Of a DNA stretch of 25,100 bases, positions 1 through 8,516 are shown piece by piece. Position 1 is the stretch's first letter, and each line of letters begins with the position of its first letter. The notes under the pieces were generated by a model. It saw nothing but the letters and a program-made list of their open reading frames with translations, was not told the origin of the DNA and made no database searches. This DNA comes from a virus: positions 1-25,100 of the IMG/VR virus record IMGVR_UViG_3300007735_000522; one strand, written 5' to 3'. A program made the translations under genes and the position numbers.

Positions 1-368
1 GCTTCGAGTGCAGCCACCTGACTTTCCAGTTCGGCAACCTTCTTACGAAGTGAGCGGTTCTCCTTGTGTAAGGCATCGAGTTCTTTGAGCTGCTTGTGGG
101 CATCGGCAAGATCTGCCTTTGCTTGATTGAGTTGTTCAATGAGAAACGTGGTTTGTTCGGATAGATAGGAGATAGACTGGCCTTGTGTGTCAAGTGCGGT
201 CGAGAGGTTCTCAATACTTGATCGTAGGTCGTCTGCCGTCACATCAACATTGAATAGGCGCTTCAACCAGGACAGGGCTTTGGTGCGGCCTTTCTTGGTG
301 CGTAGGTAAGCCCATAGCGCAGCCGGAGCGGCGAGCATAACGCCAACCAAGCTCTCAAACAGTCCCAT
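1..368 (-). CDS. Coiled-coil protein with hydrophobic N-terminus (partial)
   Basis: The gene starts at ATG 368-366 behind a good ribosome site (AGGAGG, four bases before the start) and runs off the left edge, so only about 122 residues are seen. Residues 1-22 (MGLFESLVGVMLAAPAALWAY) form a hydrophobic or amphipathic helix that could be one membrane segment. A short basic stretch follows, then from about residue 45 a long heptad-like region rich in L, E, K, Q and A, typical of a coiled coil. It is the last visible gene of the minus-strand late module, directly after the 1530-aa virion protein. Function is not recognised. A membrane-anchored lysis accessory or a minor structural protein are both possible, and the sequence does not choose between them. 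Confidence 0.8.
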   Translation of the reverse strand, partial: MGLFESLVGVMLAAPAALWAYLRTKKGRTKALSWLKRLFNVDVTADDLRSSIENLSTALDTQGQSISYLSEQTTFLIEQLNQAKADLADAHKQLKELDALHKENRSLRKKVAELESQVAALE

Positions 369-385
369 AGCGCCTCCTATTCACG

Positions 386-409
386 CTCACCTATCGGCAG
401 GCGCCGACA
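386..409 (-). promoter_or_regulatory. Late intergenic element A (promoter or start-associated signal)
   Basis: On the minus strand this reads TGTCGG, seven bases, then CGATAGGTGAG, between the stop of the 1530-aa gene and the coiled-coil gene. The same arrangement occurs in four other late gaps (8209-8233, 11204-11227, 13644-13668, 18341-18365). It lies 18 bases upstream of the start, just before the ribosome site. It may be a promoter for a single-subunit phage RNA polymerase (ATA box followed by GG) or a start-associated sequence; neither is proven. Confidence 0.5.
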
Positions 410-410
410 C

Positions 411-3400
411 TTACGAGAAGAATCCTGACTCCGCAAGAGCACGCCCACGCCTGATAATGTCCGCCTCGGGCATACCAGCCTTTTCTGCGTTGGCAACAAA
501 CTCACGTACCTTGCGCTCGTCTATTTTCTGGCGTCGCGCCGTGGTGAGAATCTGATCCTCTGCGTAGCGGTATCTTGATGCTACCTCACCAGCCTCGGTT
601 TCTGGCGTGACAGTAGTGACTGGCGCACCAAGTCCCTTAGACAGGATCGAGGTAAGCACCTTCTCGTCTTCGTTGGATAGGTTCACATCATAACCGGCAG
701 CTTTCAGAGCCGCCTCTGCTGCTGGTATGACTGTCCTATCATACGTGGTAGCCATAGGCAAAATGGTCTTGAATACATCAAGCCACTTCTCATTGACCTT
801 GTATACTTGGTCTTCCGGATCCCAGATAGGCTGCATAGTGGAGAGAGGTCCGCGACCAATGACAGACGATAGCGCTGTGTACCAAGCCGGCGCCTCAACG
901 CCCTCGGCCGAATACGTACGGCCGGTGTACAGGTTTCTTTCAGCATTGAACTGTATGAACGCCTTCACGAATGGGTTCATGCCGGAGACAATCTCCTCGT
1001 AGTCCAATCCGTCTTCGGTAAAGTACTTGTTGAGATCAAGGATTGGGGACTCCAACCTTACAGCGATAGGGTTCTCCGGATCAGCACCGAGTACCCCCAT
1101 AAGAGGTCCGAGTTTATCCTGTAACTCTGGATTCACCATAAAGGCAAAGGCTTCTTGCGCATACTCCGGTATGAAGTACATGTCACCATTCGGGTCTCCA
1201 AAGATACCAGTGATTGTATCCCAACCTTCGAGGACCGTATTGAAAGTCCCGGGCTTATTGATGAGGAGTCGCATTTGCAGTGGTATGTTGTAGCGCATCC
1301 ACGTGTAGAAAGGAAGCGCAAGTCGGCCAAAAGTGCGCTCCGCCTCTGTGAGGTTAGAATAGTCAAACTGCGCCAACCTCATGTTTGCTGCTGCATTCTT
1401 ACGACCATTTTCAGACGTTCCGTACTTACGGAGTCCCGCAAGAACAGCAGCACCACGATGTATCTCTTCCATGTTCTTGTTCATGTCGCGTACAAGTTGT
1501 ACTGGGCGTAAGTTGAGAACACGTCCCCCAACTTCGACGTCGAAGCCCGCATTGAGAGCCGCCTCGGTACCTCGCTGGAATACGCTTCTTGGATCATCTT
1601 CGGTTTTCTTGATGGACATGGTTGGCTTCTTTACCTTGACCTTCAAGCTCGTTCCAGGTATCTTGACAAGCGTGACTTCTGAACGAATGGGTTTACGGTC
1701 ATTACGAATGCTCAACCAATCAGGATCGCTTCTCAACAGATCTGGCAGACTTTGCTCGCGCTTCAAGCCAGAGTACACAGCAACAGACTGGTATGGATCA
1801 TAGACGCCTGCCTCAATGTTGGCTGTGTATCCATCGGCAAGGGTATGGTCATACCCCTTGACGTTGTACTTTGAGAGTCGATCGATGTTTGTCTGTATCC
1901 GTATTTTAGCGATTGTATCGTTACTGACTTTCGATAGATTGATGATGTCGGCACGCGCAAGCGCAGCTGCGTCATCGCTCAAACCACCACGACTGATCAA
2001 CTTCTCCAAGTACTTCTCGGCCTGTACACCGGTAAGTTTTTCAAGCGGAGATAATGCTATGTCGGTAGTGAGACGAGTCCACCAGATTCTATTGCCGTCT
2101 GTGTAGTCAACAGCACGTGCGTCAGCTGTCATGAAGTTGCTGAATGTCGCACCTATACCATTTCGCTGTACGAAACCGGGACCACCACCAAAGGTAGCAC
2201 CGGTACGGAATCCCTGTGTTGCCGCATTGAGCGTGCTTAGGAAGTTGAACTTAGTTGCATCGTCGAGTGCATACCGTGAGTTCCATTCAAGCCACTGACC
2301 CAAACGGTTGTTTAGGTTCTCACTGGCGATAGTACCAGCTAACTCATCGGGAATGCGTGAGGTCCCGCGAATGTTCTCACTGGTAAGCGGAGAAAGGTTA
2401 GATAGATTGTATCGGCGCTTGATCTCACTGGCCGATAATTCCTTGACACCAAGTGTGGATGCAATGTAGTCCTCAAAAGCTTTACGCTCAACATTAGCTT
2501 CAACAGTAGCCTGTCTGGTACCTGGCTTCTCCTCGCGCACCTTCATCGCATCGCGTTTTGCCTGCTCAACCTTAGTGCGAAGTTTCTGTGCTGCCTGCGT
2601 GTCACCGATGTCGACGGCCTCGTCGTACGCATCAACCAACCTGCGATAATTCGCAAGCGCCTTAGGTGTCATTACTCGCTCAATGTAAATGTCACCCAAC
2701 CGGCTAAGTGAGTCCATTATGTTTTTGACCTCACTATCAGCCTCTGCTATCGCTTGCGGATTTGCAGCGTCATAGGCACGAGAGAGACGATCATTTACCT
2801 GCCCTATGTACTGGTCAAAACGTTCAGGATCACGCATAAAGTCTTTCGTAAGACGTTCAAGCTGATCTGGGCGCATCTGCGCAATCAAGCCCTCGATCAT
2901 CTTGTAAGAGGCTGTAATGCGCGGAACATTACCCCTAAACAATAAACCAGCCCTATGTAGTTCGTTGACCAACTTACGGCGTGCTATGACCTTTGCAGCA
3001 CGGTCGGCATAGTCGGCAAGAACTTCGGCAGGATCAGTTTTTAGATACTTGATGTGCTCCTCTTTTACGCCAGCGGCACGCATCTCGTCTTCCATCTCTT
3101 TTAGAGATGCGGCTCGGAACTTGGGTGGTCCGTTTGGTTCCGTAATGTCGCGTATGAAAATACTACGATCTTTTGTTGGATCGTATCCTTTGCCTGGTAT
3201 GTTGACTACACCGGCCTCGGTTACATCACGCTTCTTACCGAGAGAACCAAAGGATTTGATGAAGTCTTTGTCCATGTACTCATCGTTGAGGATGTCGCTG
3301 AACTCAATGCCATCTTTCTTCATAGCAGCAGTGTCGAAAATGACAGGACTAAACTCGTTCAGGTAGTTGACATTCATACCCTCGTCAATGAAACGGGCAT

Positions 3401-5003
3401 GGACATTATCATAGAGTTCTTTGTACTTGACGGCATAGTTGAGCGCCATACGATCAAACTCGTCCAGCGATTCCTTACCAGCAATAATGTCAGGGTCGCG
3501 TACAAGCTCACTAACCCTTTTGTACAGAGCCGGTTGTGTACGCTCGATTTGACCGAGATCAAGTAAGAACTGCTTTGATGGTATCAACTCTTCGCTTAGA
3601 ATCTCGGCAAGCCTACCCGCTGGATCTCTTGCGGCTGGTACCATAAATTCCTGATAGGCTTGGAGGAGATCCTCGTCACCTGCGTTTTTTACAACGGCAC
3701 GCACATAGTTTGACCATACTGGTGACTCAATGCCAATGTTGTTCAGGAAACGAGCTGCTTGTGTTATGCGTGCGCTATTCTTCAACGACTGATAACCCAC
3801 AATAGGGTTCCACTTGGTTCCAAACAGCTTAGGGTCAAGCTTCAATGCACGCGCCACAGCATCGACCGCATAACCACCTGCATTGAAGTTTCCGATACGA
3901 GCATCTGCTGGGCCAACCCCAAGCCCCCCTCGTAAATCCTTCGGCAAGGATTCAAACGCTTCTCTGCCAACTTTCTCGCCAAACTCCTCAACGAAGACGT
4001 TTCTTAGACCACGACTCCGAGCTGCCAAGTTACCGGCGGTTGCTTTTGCGGCAAACATTGTAGCGCGATCATTGAAGGCCTCGGTTGTTTCGTCCGCTCC
4101 CTGCTTAGCGTACTTCTTGAATGTATCCTCGGCAGCGTTTCCAAGCACCTCGCCCACCTGCTTGCGGCTCATAGCGTTTGTGCCAAACCTTACGAAACCA
4201 CTTGGACCACCGGCAGAGGCAACGTCATAGATAAAGGCAAGTGGCAACTTCCATGCCTTCTCCAAGATACCAGCGTTCTCTCGTGTAACAAACTCTGGTA
4301 TGATTTCGCCACCACCGTGAATACCAGATACATTCTCTTTGAAACGTTGCAGGCTTGGGGGACCGTATGATCCTGTTGGTGCTGCCTTCAAGTCAAGTTC
4401 AGTGGTGGCAAACTCCCCAACTTTCGTAGCAGCCCGGCTTGCAAGATCACCAGGTAAAGGTGTTATGAAGTCAATAGTACCTTTCAGTTTCTGCTCGATA
4501 CTCTGCTCGCGCTCTTGTTCAGTTCTCACTCTGCCATAGTTATACTCATCCATGCGATCAGCAAGCCACCTAAGTGGGTTGTAGTCAGCACTTGCAGTAT
4601 CAATGCCAGATAACACTTCTCGTGTAGCGCTACCAAGAACGTTCATAGCCTGAAAGACGCCCTTGACTATTGGGTTTGAAACAGCACCAACGGCAGCGTC
4701 TCTTGCTGTGTCTTTGAACCAACCAAGAAGACCGCGAGGTTTCTCAATGTCGGCACCCACAATGGCGCCACTTACTTCGGCTCGGTCAAGGCGATCAACC
4801 TGCTTTTTGAGATCAGCATTTTCTTGCAGACGAGCTTCTTCACCAGATAGGGTGATGCCTGGCGTCATGAGGCGAAGAGGTTCGGCTGGTCGTGACGACT
4901 TCTCCCCCTCCAAAAAGCTTAGCCATGACGGGGTGCCATCTTGCTTGCGGCTACCACCGGTCCCTTGTAGGTAGTTTAGCCAGGATGGTGTATTTTCTGC
5001 CAC
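411..5003 (-). CDS. Very large virion protein, probable internal/ejection protein
   Basis: A 1530-residue protein starting at GTG 5003-5001 behind AGGAG six bases upstream; the preceding gene stops 10 bases before. It is largely helical and charged, with some hydrophobic stretches (for example LPFYTWMRYNIPLQMRLL in the C-terminal third). There is no recognisable enzymatic motif: I looked for a lysozyme or transglycosylase signature and saw none. The extreme N-terminus carries two copies of a short motif, TPSWLNYLQG at residues 5-14 and TPSWLSFLEG at 24-33. Size and position, last of three large proteins after the tail nozzle, parallel the T7 gp14-gp15-gp16 ejection series, so it is probably an internal virion protein that enters the cell with the DNA. 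That role is inferred from position and not from homology I can prove. Confidence 0.75.
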   Translation of the reverse strand: MAENTPSWLNYLQGTGGSRKQDGTPSWLSFLEGEKSSRPAEPLRLMTPGITLSGEEARLQENADLKKQVDRLDRAEVSGAIVGADIEKPRGLLGWFKDTARDAAVGAVSNPIVKGVFQAMNVLGSATREVLSGIDTASADYNPLRWLADRMDEYNYGRVRTEQEREQSIEQKLKGTIDFITPLPGDLASRAATKVGEFATTELDLKAAPTGSYGPPSLQRFKENVSGIHGGGEIIPEFVTRENAGILEKAWKLPLAFIYDVASAGGPSGFVRFGTNAMSRKQVGEVLGNAAEDTFKKYAKQGADETTEAFNDRATMFAAKATAGNLAARSRGLRNVFVEEFGEKVGREAFESLPKDLRGGLGVGPADARIGNFNAGGYAVDAVARALKLDPKLFGTKWNPIVGYQSLKNSARITQAARFLNNIGIESPVWSNYVRAVVKNAGDEDLLQAYQEFMVPAARDPAGRLAEILSEELIPSKQFLLDLGQIERTQPALYKRVSELVRDPDIIAGKESLDEFDRMALNYAVKYKELYDNVHARFIDEGMNVNYLNEFSPVIFDTAAMKKDGIEFSDILNDEYMDKDFIKSFGSLGKKRDVTEAGVVNIPGKGYDPTKDRSIFIRDITEPNGPPKFRAASLKEMEDEMRAAGVKEEHIKYLKTDPAEVLADYADRAAKVIARRKLVNELHRAGLLFRGNVPRITASYKMIEGLIAQMRPDQLERLTKDFMRDPERFDQYIGQVNDRLSRAYDAANPQAIAEADSEVKNIMDSLSRLGDIYIERVMTPKALANYRRLVDAYDEAVDIGDTQAAQKLRTKVEQAKRDAMKVREEKPGTRQATVEANVERKAFEDYIASTLGVKELSASEIKRRYNLSNLSPLTSENIRGTSRIPDELAGTIASENLNNRLGQWLEWNSRYALDDATKFNFLSTLNAATQGFRTGATFGGGPGFVQRNGIGATFSNFMTADARAVDYTDGNRIWWTRLTTDIALSPLEKLTGVQAEKYLEKLISRGGLSDDAAALARADIINLSKVSNDTIAKIRIQTNIDRLSKYNVKGYDHTLADGYTANIEAGVYDPYQSVAVYSGLKREQSLPDLLRSDPDWLSIRNDRKPIRSEVTLVKIPGTSLKVKVKKPTMSIKKTEDDPRSVFQRGTEAALNAGFDVEVGGRVLNLRPVQLVRDMNKNMEEIHRGAAVLAGLRKYGTSENGRKNAAANMRLAQFDYSNLTEAERTFGRLALPFYTWMRYNIPLQMRLLINKPGTFNTVLEGWDTITGIFGDPNGDMYFIPEYAQEAFAFMVNPELQDKLGPLMGVLGADPENPIAVRLESPILDLNKYFTEDGLDYEEIVSGMNPFVKAFIQFNAERNLYTGRTYSAEGVEAPAWYTALSSVIGRGPLSTMQPIWDPEDQVYKVNEKWLDVFKTILPMATTYDRTVIPAAEAALKAAGYDVNLSNEDEKVLTSILSKGLGAPVTTVTPETEAGEVASRYRYAEDQILTTARRQKIDERKVREFVANAEKAGMPEADIIRRGRALAESGFFS

Positions 5004-5012
5004 TGGCGTCTC

Positions 5013-6530
5013 CTACTTCTTAGGCGTTGGTTTTGGGTTTGGGGTAGGCTTGGGTGTTAGTGTCGTTGTGGTAGTAGGTGTCCCGCCCTTTGTGGTGAAC
5101 AGGTTAGTTCCATAACCAGTCTTACCGGTGGTAATGGCGGTTTGCGCCGTCGGTTTAGGCTGCGTCGATACCTTCGCGGTTGAACCTTTTGGCGGATTTA
5201 GTGCGACGAGGAGCATCTCCGGAGTGTCAAAACCAAACAGATACTGTATGGCGATTTTCTCCTGCGGGCTTGCTGCTTGCAACATGCGACGCACAGCAAT
5301 CAACTGCTCCTGCTTTGTTATCTTAGGGTCTTGCAGATAACCTGATGTAGTTGTCAGTAAACGATTCAGATTGGTGAGGTCGTAGTACTGTGTCTTTGTT
5401 GGGTCAGCAACATCTTGCTCGTGCACCAACATGCTCGAACCGCTCATGTATAGGATGCCAGGAATACCCTTGACTCCGTACATTCTTGGAACAGTACCCT
5501 TCGCTACCATTTCTACGGCGTTTGCTGGACGCCCCTGTGGTCTGTTGGCGATCGCCGCAGCAAGGTTCTGTCCAAATGCCGATGACGACCCCTTGATCTC
5601 CGCCTGCATTTCTTGTACGGCCTGTGATGCTTGACCGGACCCAGATGCCTTTGCCTGCGCAGCTACAATCGCCAACGACTTCTTCAAGTCAATGTCTGAC
5701 TTCTTCTTATACATGTCAAGTTCGGCAAGTGCCTTATCCTTCTCGGTGCGGGTATCAGCGCCAGCTGCTGCGGCAAGGAGTTCGGCTATCTTACCATCCC
5801 TTGCTTGCTTGGCTTGTAGGACGGCGTTGAAACCGGTCAACTCAAACTCTCGCAACTGGTCACGTTGCTTCTGCTCGCGATCCATAGCTGCCTGTAATGC
5901 TCGGGCTTCGAGCGCAGTTTGTAGGTTTACTCGTGACCCTTCAAGTTGTGCACGCGTAGAAGCTTTCTGCGCTTCAAGTGACTGGGCGTATAGATCCCGC
6001 GCAAGGGCAGCGGTGCCCATTACGCCAGGCGTCTGGCGTTGTTCCGGATAGATAAGTTCCTGTGGAGCAGCACCAGCACCACCAATGTAAGCAAGGTTTG
6101 CTGCACCAAGTCTTTGCGCTTCCCTAACTGCATCACGTTGGGCAGCCGTCATGCCACCAGGTAGGGTCTGTGTCTTAGCCGCACCAAGAGTCTGTTCAGC
6201 AAGAGCACGTTGCGCATCCTGCATCTGGGCATACTGATCAGCCATAGCAGCAGCAGTTGTCTGTGCCTGTTGCTGTGCGAAAGCAAACTGTCCCTGTGTA
6301 GCAGAAAGTGCTTGGCTATACCGATTTCCGAGATCTTGAACCTGCTTCTCCAACACATCCTTTTCTTGCTGGGTCATACCGGTAACAATACCTTTGGCAA
6401 GTTCGTTTACCTTGTCCTTGTAGGACTGTTCAAGATCTGTTACGGACTGCTCTGACGCAGTTGTGTAGACTTGCGCAGCTTGCCCCAAACGAGCTGCTTC
6501 GGATTGACCGTAGTTGATTTTATCTGCCAT
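5013..6530 (-). CDS. Alanine/glutamine-rich helical virion protein
   Basis: A 505-residue protein starting at ATG 6530, three bases after the stop of the 551-aa gene. The ribosome site is weak (AGGGG about 11 bases upstream), suggesting translation partly depends on the upstream gene. Residues 1-300 are rich in A, Q, E and K with long coiled-coil character. Residues about 330-440 look globular. The last 50 residues are a T/P/K-rich tail with a run of threonines and PKPTPNPKPTPKK. A segment ARDLYAQSLEAQK resembles GRDLYAAQLKSLA in the neighbouring 551-aa protein, so the two may share a fold. Position supports an internal virion or ejection component. No catalytic motif is seen. Confidence 0.75.
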   Translation of the reverse strand: MADKINYGQSEAARLGQAAQVYTTASEQSVTDLEQSYKDKVNELAKGIVTGMTQQEKDVLEKQVQDLGNRYSQALSATQGQFAFAQQQAQTTAAAMADQYAQMQDAQRALAEQTLGAAKTQTLPGGMTAAQRDAVREAQRLGAANLAYIGGAGAAPQELIYPEQRQTPGVMGTAALARDLYAQSLEAQKASTRAQLEGSRVNLQTALEARALQAAMDREQKQRDQLREFELTGFNAVLQAKQARDGKIAELLAAAAGADTRTEKDKALAELDMYKKKSDIDLKKSLAIVAAQAKASGSGQASQAVQEMQAEIKGSSSAFGQNLAAAIANRPQGRPANAVEMVAKGTVPRMYGVKGIPGILYMSGSSMLVHEQDVADPTKTQYYDLTNLNRLLTTTSGYLQDPKITKQEQLIAVRRMLQAASPQEKIAIQYLFGFDTPEMLLVALNPPKGSTAKVSTQPKPTAQTAITTGKTGYGTNLFTTKGGTPTTTTTLTPKPTPNPKPTPKK

Positions 6531-6532
6531 TG

Positions 6533-8188
6533 TTATTTTACCCCTGTCGCCAACTGGTTTGCCAACGTAGTTGCTCTTGTCAACTTCGCGTTTTCTAAAC
6601 GCAACTGCTCTTCGTAGTCTACCAACTGCTTTGTCAGTGCACGATTGAGTGCTGATACCTGGCGATCACGCTCACTGATAAGACCCTGACGGCGATACTC
6701 CGGTTCAGCACCTGCTGCCCTACGTGCCGCAACAGATAAGCCGGGTGCCCCCGAAATACCACGCGCACCAAGAGACGCAAGAGATTTGAGTTGTGCTGCA
6801 TAGAGATCGCGTCCTGCTTTGCGGATTTGCGTTTCAGCACGAGCGCGTACGTCAGCTTGCTGATACTTGCCTTCTGTCTCTGCATACAACTTGTTTGCGG
6901 TTAGCCTACGGATTGCCTCTCGTAGCGCGTCCTGTTCCTCCGGTGTCCCACCCATTGCTGGTGTGGCGGTTGTTCCAGCAGCGATCTGTACAGTTGTTGG
7001 GACTTGAATAACAGGTGCTTTTGCAGTTACTGGTGCGGCTGTGATTGGGTTAGTGAAGGTTGGAACTTCTGTTGGTGGCTTTACGGGCACAGTTGGCAGA
7101 GTTGGGACCGGTATTGCTGGTGGTGTGGTCACCGGCGATACGCTTACTGGTGATACAGTAGGTGTGGTTGTTGCTGTTGTCGGTGTTGTTGTGGTAGTTG
7201 CGGTTGGGACCTTCATCTGCGCCGCAATGGAGGCAGCACCTATCGCGCCAGACTCTTGGGCTGCAAGTGGTGATGGCGCTACCGGTGGCCGTGTTGGTGT
7301 GCCAGCTATAAGAGTATCACCTTTGAGAACAAATTCACCCGTACGTATTTTGGGTACTATTTCATCAGCGTAGATTGTCGAAGTCTGACCCTTCCAGTCA
7401 GTGCCGGTCCATTGACCAGTTTCGGCATTGTACCGGTGTGTTATACCGCTGGCTGTTAGTGTCAATGGTAGGGCAAAAGTATAGCCGTTTATGGGATCAG
7501 GATTTGTGAAATAGACATTATAGCCCATTGTCTTCGAAGTTAGATTTTTGCTTGAAAACAGATTCGATGTGGGTGTTGTGGGTGTCAGGGTTGGCGTTGG
7601 GATAGTTGTTGGTGCAATGGAGGTTACGGCGCTCGGTGCGGTAAAGGTTGGAGTAGAGGTGGTGGTTGTTGGTGCCGTGGAGGTTATGGCACTTGGTGCG
7701 GTAAAGGTTGGAGCAGCAGCAGTGGTGGTCGTAGGCGCAGCCGCCGCCATTTGAGAGGCAATAGACGCGGCACCTATCGCGCCAGACTCCTGGGCAGCAA
7801 GTGGTGACGGTGAGAAAATAGGTGGTGCGGAAATAGTAGAGATGGGTTGAGTAGTTGTTGTTGGTAGAAATGGGGTCATGTCGGGATTAGTGGCTGCAAC
7901 AGTCTGTGCGAAGTTCTGTTGAGCGAACTGCGATCCGGAAAGAGTTGGTAGTGGGGCAACCGGCGTGCTGGCCGCCTCGACATTGGTGATAAGACCTTTA
8001 TTGATCAGTTCCTGCCGTATGTCCGCACCAGTCCGTTGTGCCGCATACCATGCTTGCTGTATCTTACTGCGCAGTTCCAGGGGGATAAAAAGCGGTATGT
8101 ACGCACTTTGAAGTTGTGCTGATGTAACCTGGGATGGGTCTTTGCCGAAGTAAGTCCTCAAAGTCGCATAAGCTTGTTCGTATGTCAC
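6533..8188 (-). CDS. Thr/Pro-rich virion protein with internal duplication
   Basis: A 551-residue protein starting at GTG 8188-8186 with GGAGG seven bases upstream. Residues 1-70 are a small helical domain. Residues 100-210 and 325-410 are low-complexity Thr/Pro/Ala linkers. Between them, residues 218-300 form a compact domain with aromatic and glycine residues (GYNVYFTNPDPINGY and TGQWTGTDWKGQTS). Residues 415-551 are a charged helical domain. A 22-residue block (PSPLAAQESGAIGAASIA core) appears at 126-147 and again at 304-325, and TFTAPSA(I/V)TS occurs at 161-170 and 181-190. It is the first of three large proteins after the tail genes and is probably a virion component. Linker-plus-domain architecture also suits a tail appendage. 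The product is not recognised by family. Confidence 0.72.
   Translation of the reverse strand: MTYEQAYATLRTYFGKDPSQVTSAQLQSAYIPLFIPLELRSKIQQAWYAAQRTGADIRQELINKGLITNVEAASTPVAPLPTLSGSQFAQQNFAQTVAATNPDMTPFLPTTTTQPISTISAPPIFSPSPLAAQESGAIGAASIASQMAAAAPTTTTAAAPTFTAPSAITSTAPTTTTSTPTFTAPSAVTSIAPTTIPTPTLTPTTPTSNLFSSKNLTSKTMGYNVYFTNPDPINGYTFALPLTLTASGITHRYNAETGQWTGTDWKGQTSTIYADEIVPKIRTGEFVLKGDTLIAGTPTRPPVAPSPLAAQESGAIGAASIAAQMKVPTATTTTTPTTATTTPTVSPVSVSPVTTPPAIPVPTLPTVPVKPPTEVPTFTNPITAAPVTAKAPVIQVPTTVQIAAGTTATPAMGGTPEEQDALREAIRRLTANKLYAETEGKYQQADVRARAETQIRKAGRDLYAAQLKSLASLGARGISGAPGLSVAARRAAGAEPEYRRQGLISERDRQVSALNRALTKQLVDYEEQLRLENAKLTRATTLANQLATGVK
7214..7813 (-). repeat. Duplicated 22-residue block within the 551-aa virion gene
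   Basis: The block encoding the PLAAQESGAIGAASIA core lies at 7748-7813 and again at 7214-7279, on either side of the central globular domain. A shorter Thr/Pro-linker unit (TFTAPSA core) is repeated at 7679-7708 and 7619-7648. The two long copies differ at several third positions, so the duplication is not recent, yet the protein sequence is almost unchanged. Confidence 0.8.
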
Positions 8189-8208
8189 GCTGCCACCTCC
8201 GTTCGCGC

Positions 8209-8233
8209 CTCACCTATCCGCTTGCTCCCGACA
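8209..8233 (-). promoter_or_regulatory. Late intergenic element B
   Basis: The minus strand reads TGTCGG, eight bases, then GGATAGGTGAG in the 49-base gap between the 92-aa gene and the 551-aa gene. The 3' part GATAGGTGAG is identical to element A. It stands 20 bases upstream of the GTG start, just before the GGAGG ribosome site. Confidence 0.5.
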
Positions 8234-8237
8234 GACA

Positions 8238-8516
8238 TCATAGGATTACCCCAAGCATGATGAACCCCCGGTCGCCATTAGACAACCTCTGGAACACTCC
8301 GGTATCGCCAGCGGCGATGGTGGCGTTTACAGCTTTGAACTGGTATTCCTTGTTATCGATGGTTGCGGTGCCGGCCCTTGTTGTACCATCGTACGTCAGT
8401 ACGACCCCCCGCTTCAAGCCCATTGATCCCTCAATCTCCTGCTTGAAAAGTCCAAGTCGCTTTTCAACAGTGTTCAAAGTGAGCCGGACAGACTCGTCAG
8501 ATGCTCCGCGTATCAT
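8238..8516 (-). CDS. Small structural-module protein of unknown function
   Basis: A 92-residue protein whose ATG (8516-8514) overlaps the stop of the nozzle-like tail gene in an ATGA junction, implying coupled translation. Residues 1-35 are helical and charged (SVRLTLNTVEKRLGLFKQEI). Residues 36-92 look like a compact beta domain (RGVVLTYDGTTRAGTATIDN, then a GDTGVFQRLSNGDRGFIMLGV end). The short helix-plus-beta build suits a small tail or baseplate plug protein. I do not recognise the family. It is the last gene before the next late element, so it closes the adaptor-tail block. Confidence 0.75.
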   Translation of the reverse strand: MIRGASDESVRLTLNTVEKRLGLFKQEIEGSMGLKRGVVLTYDGTTRAGTATIDNKEYQFKAVNATIAAGDTGVFQRLSNGDRGFIMLGVIL

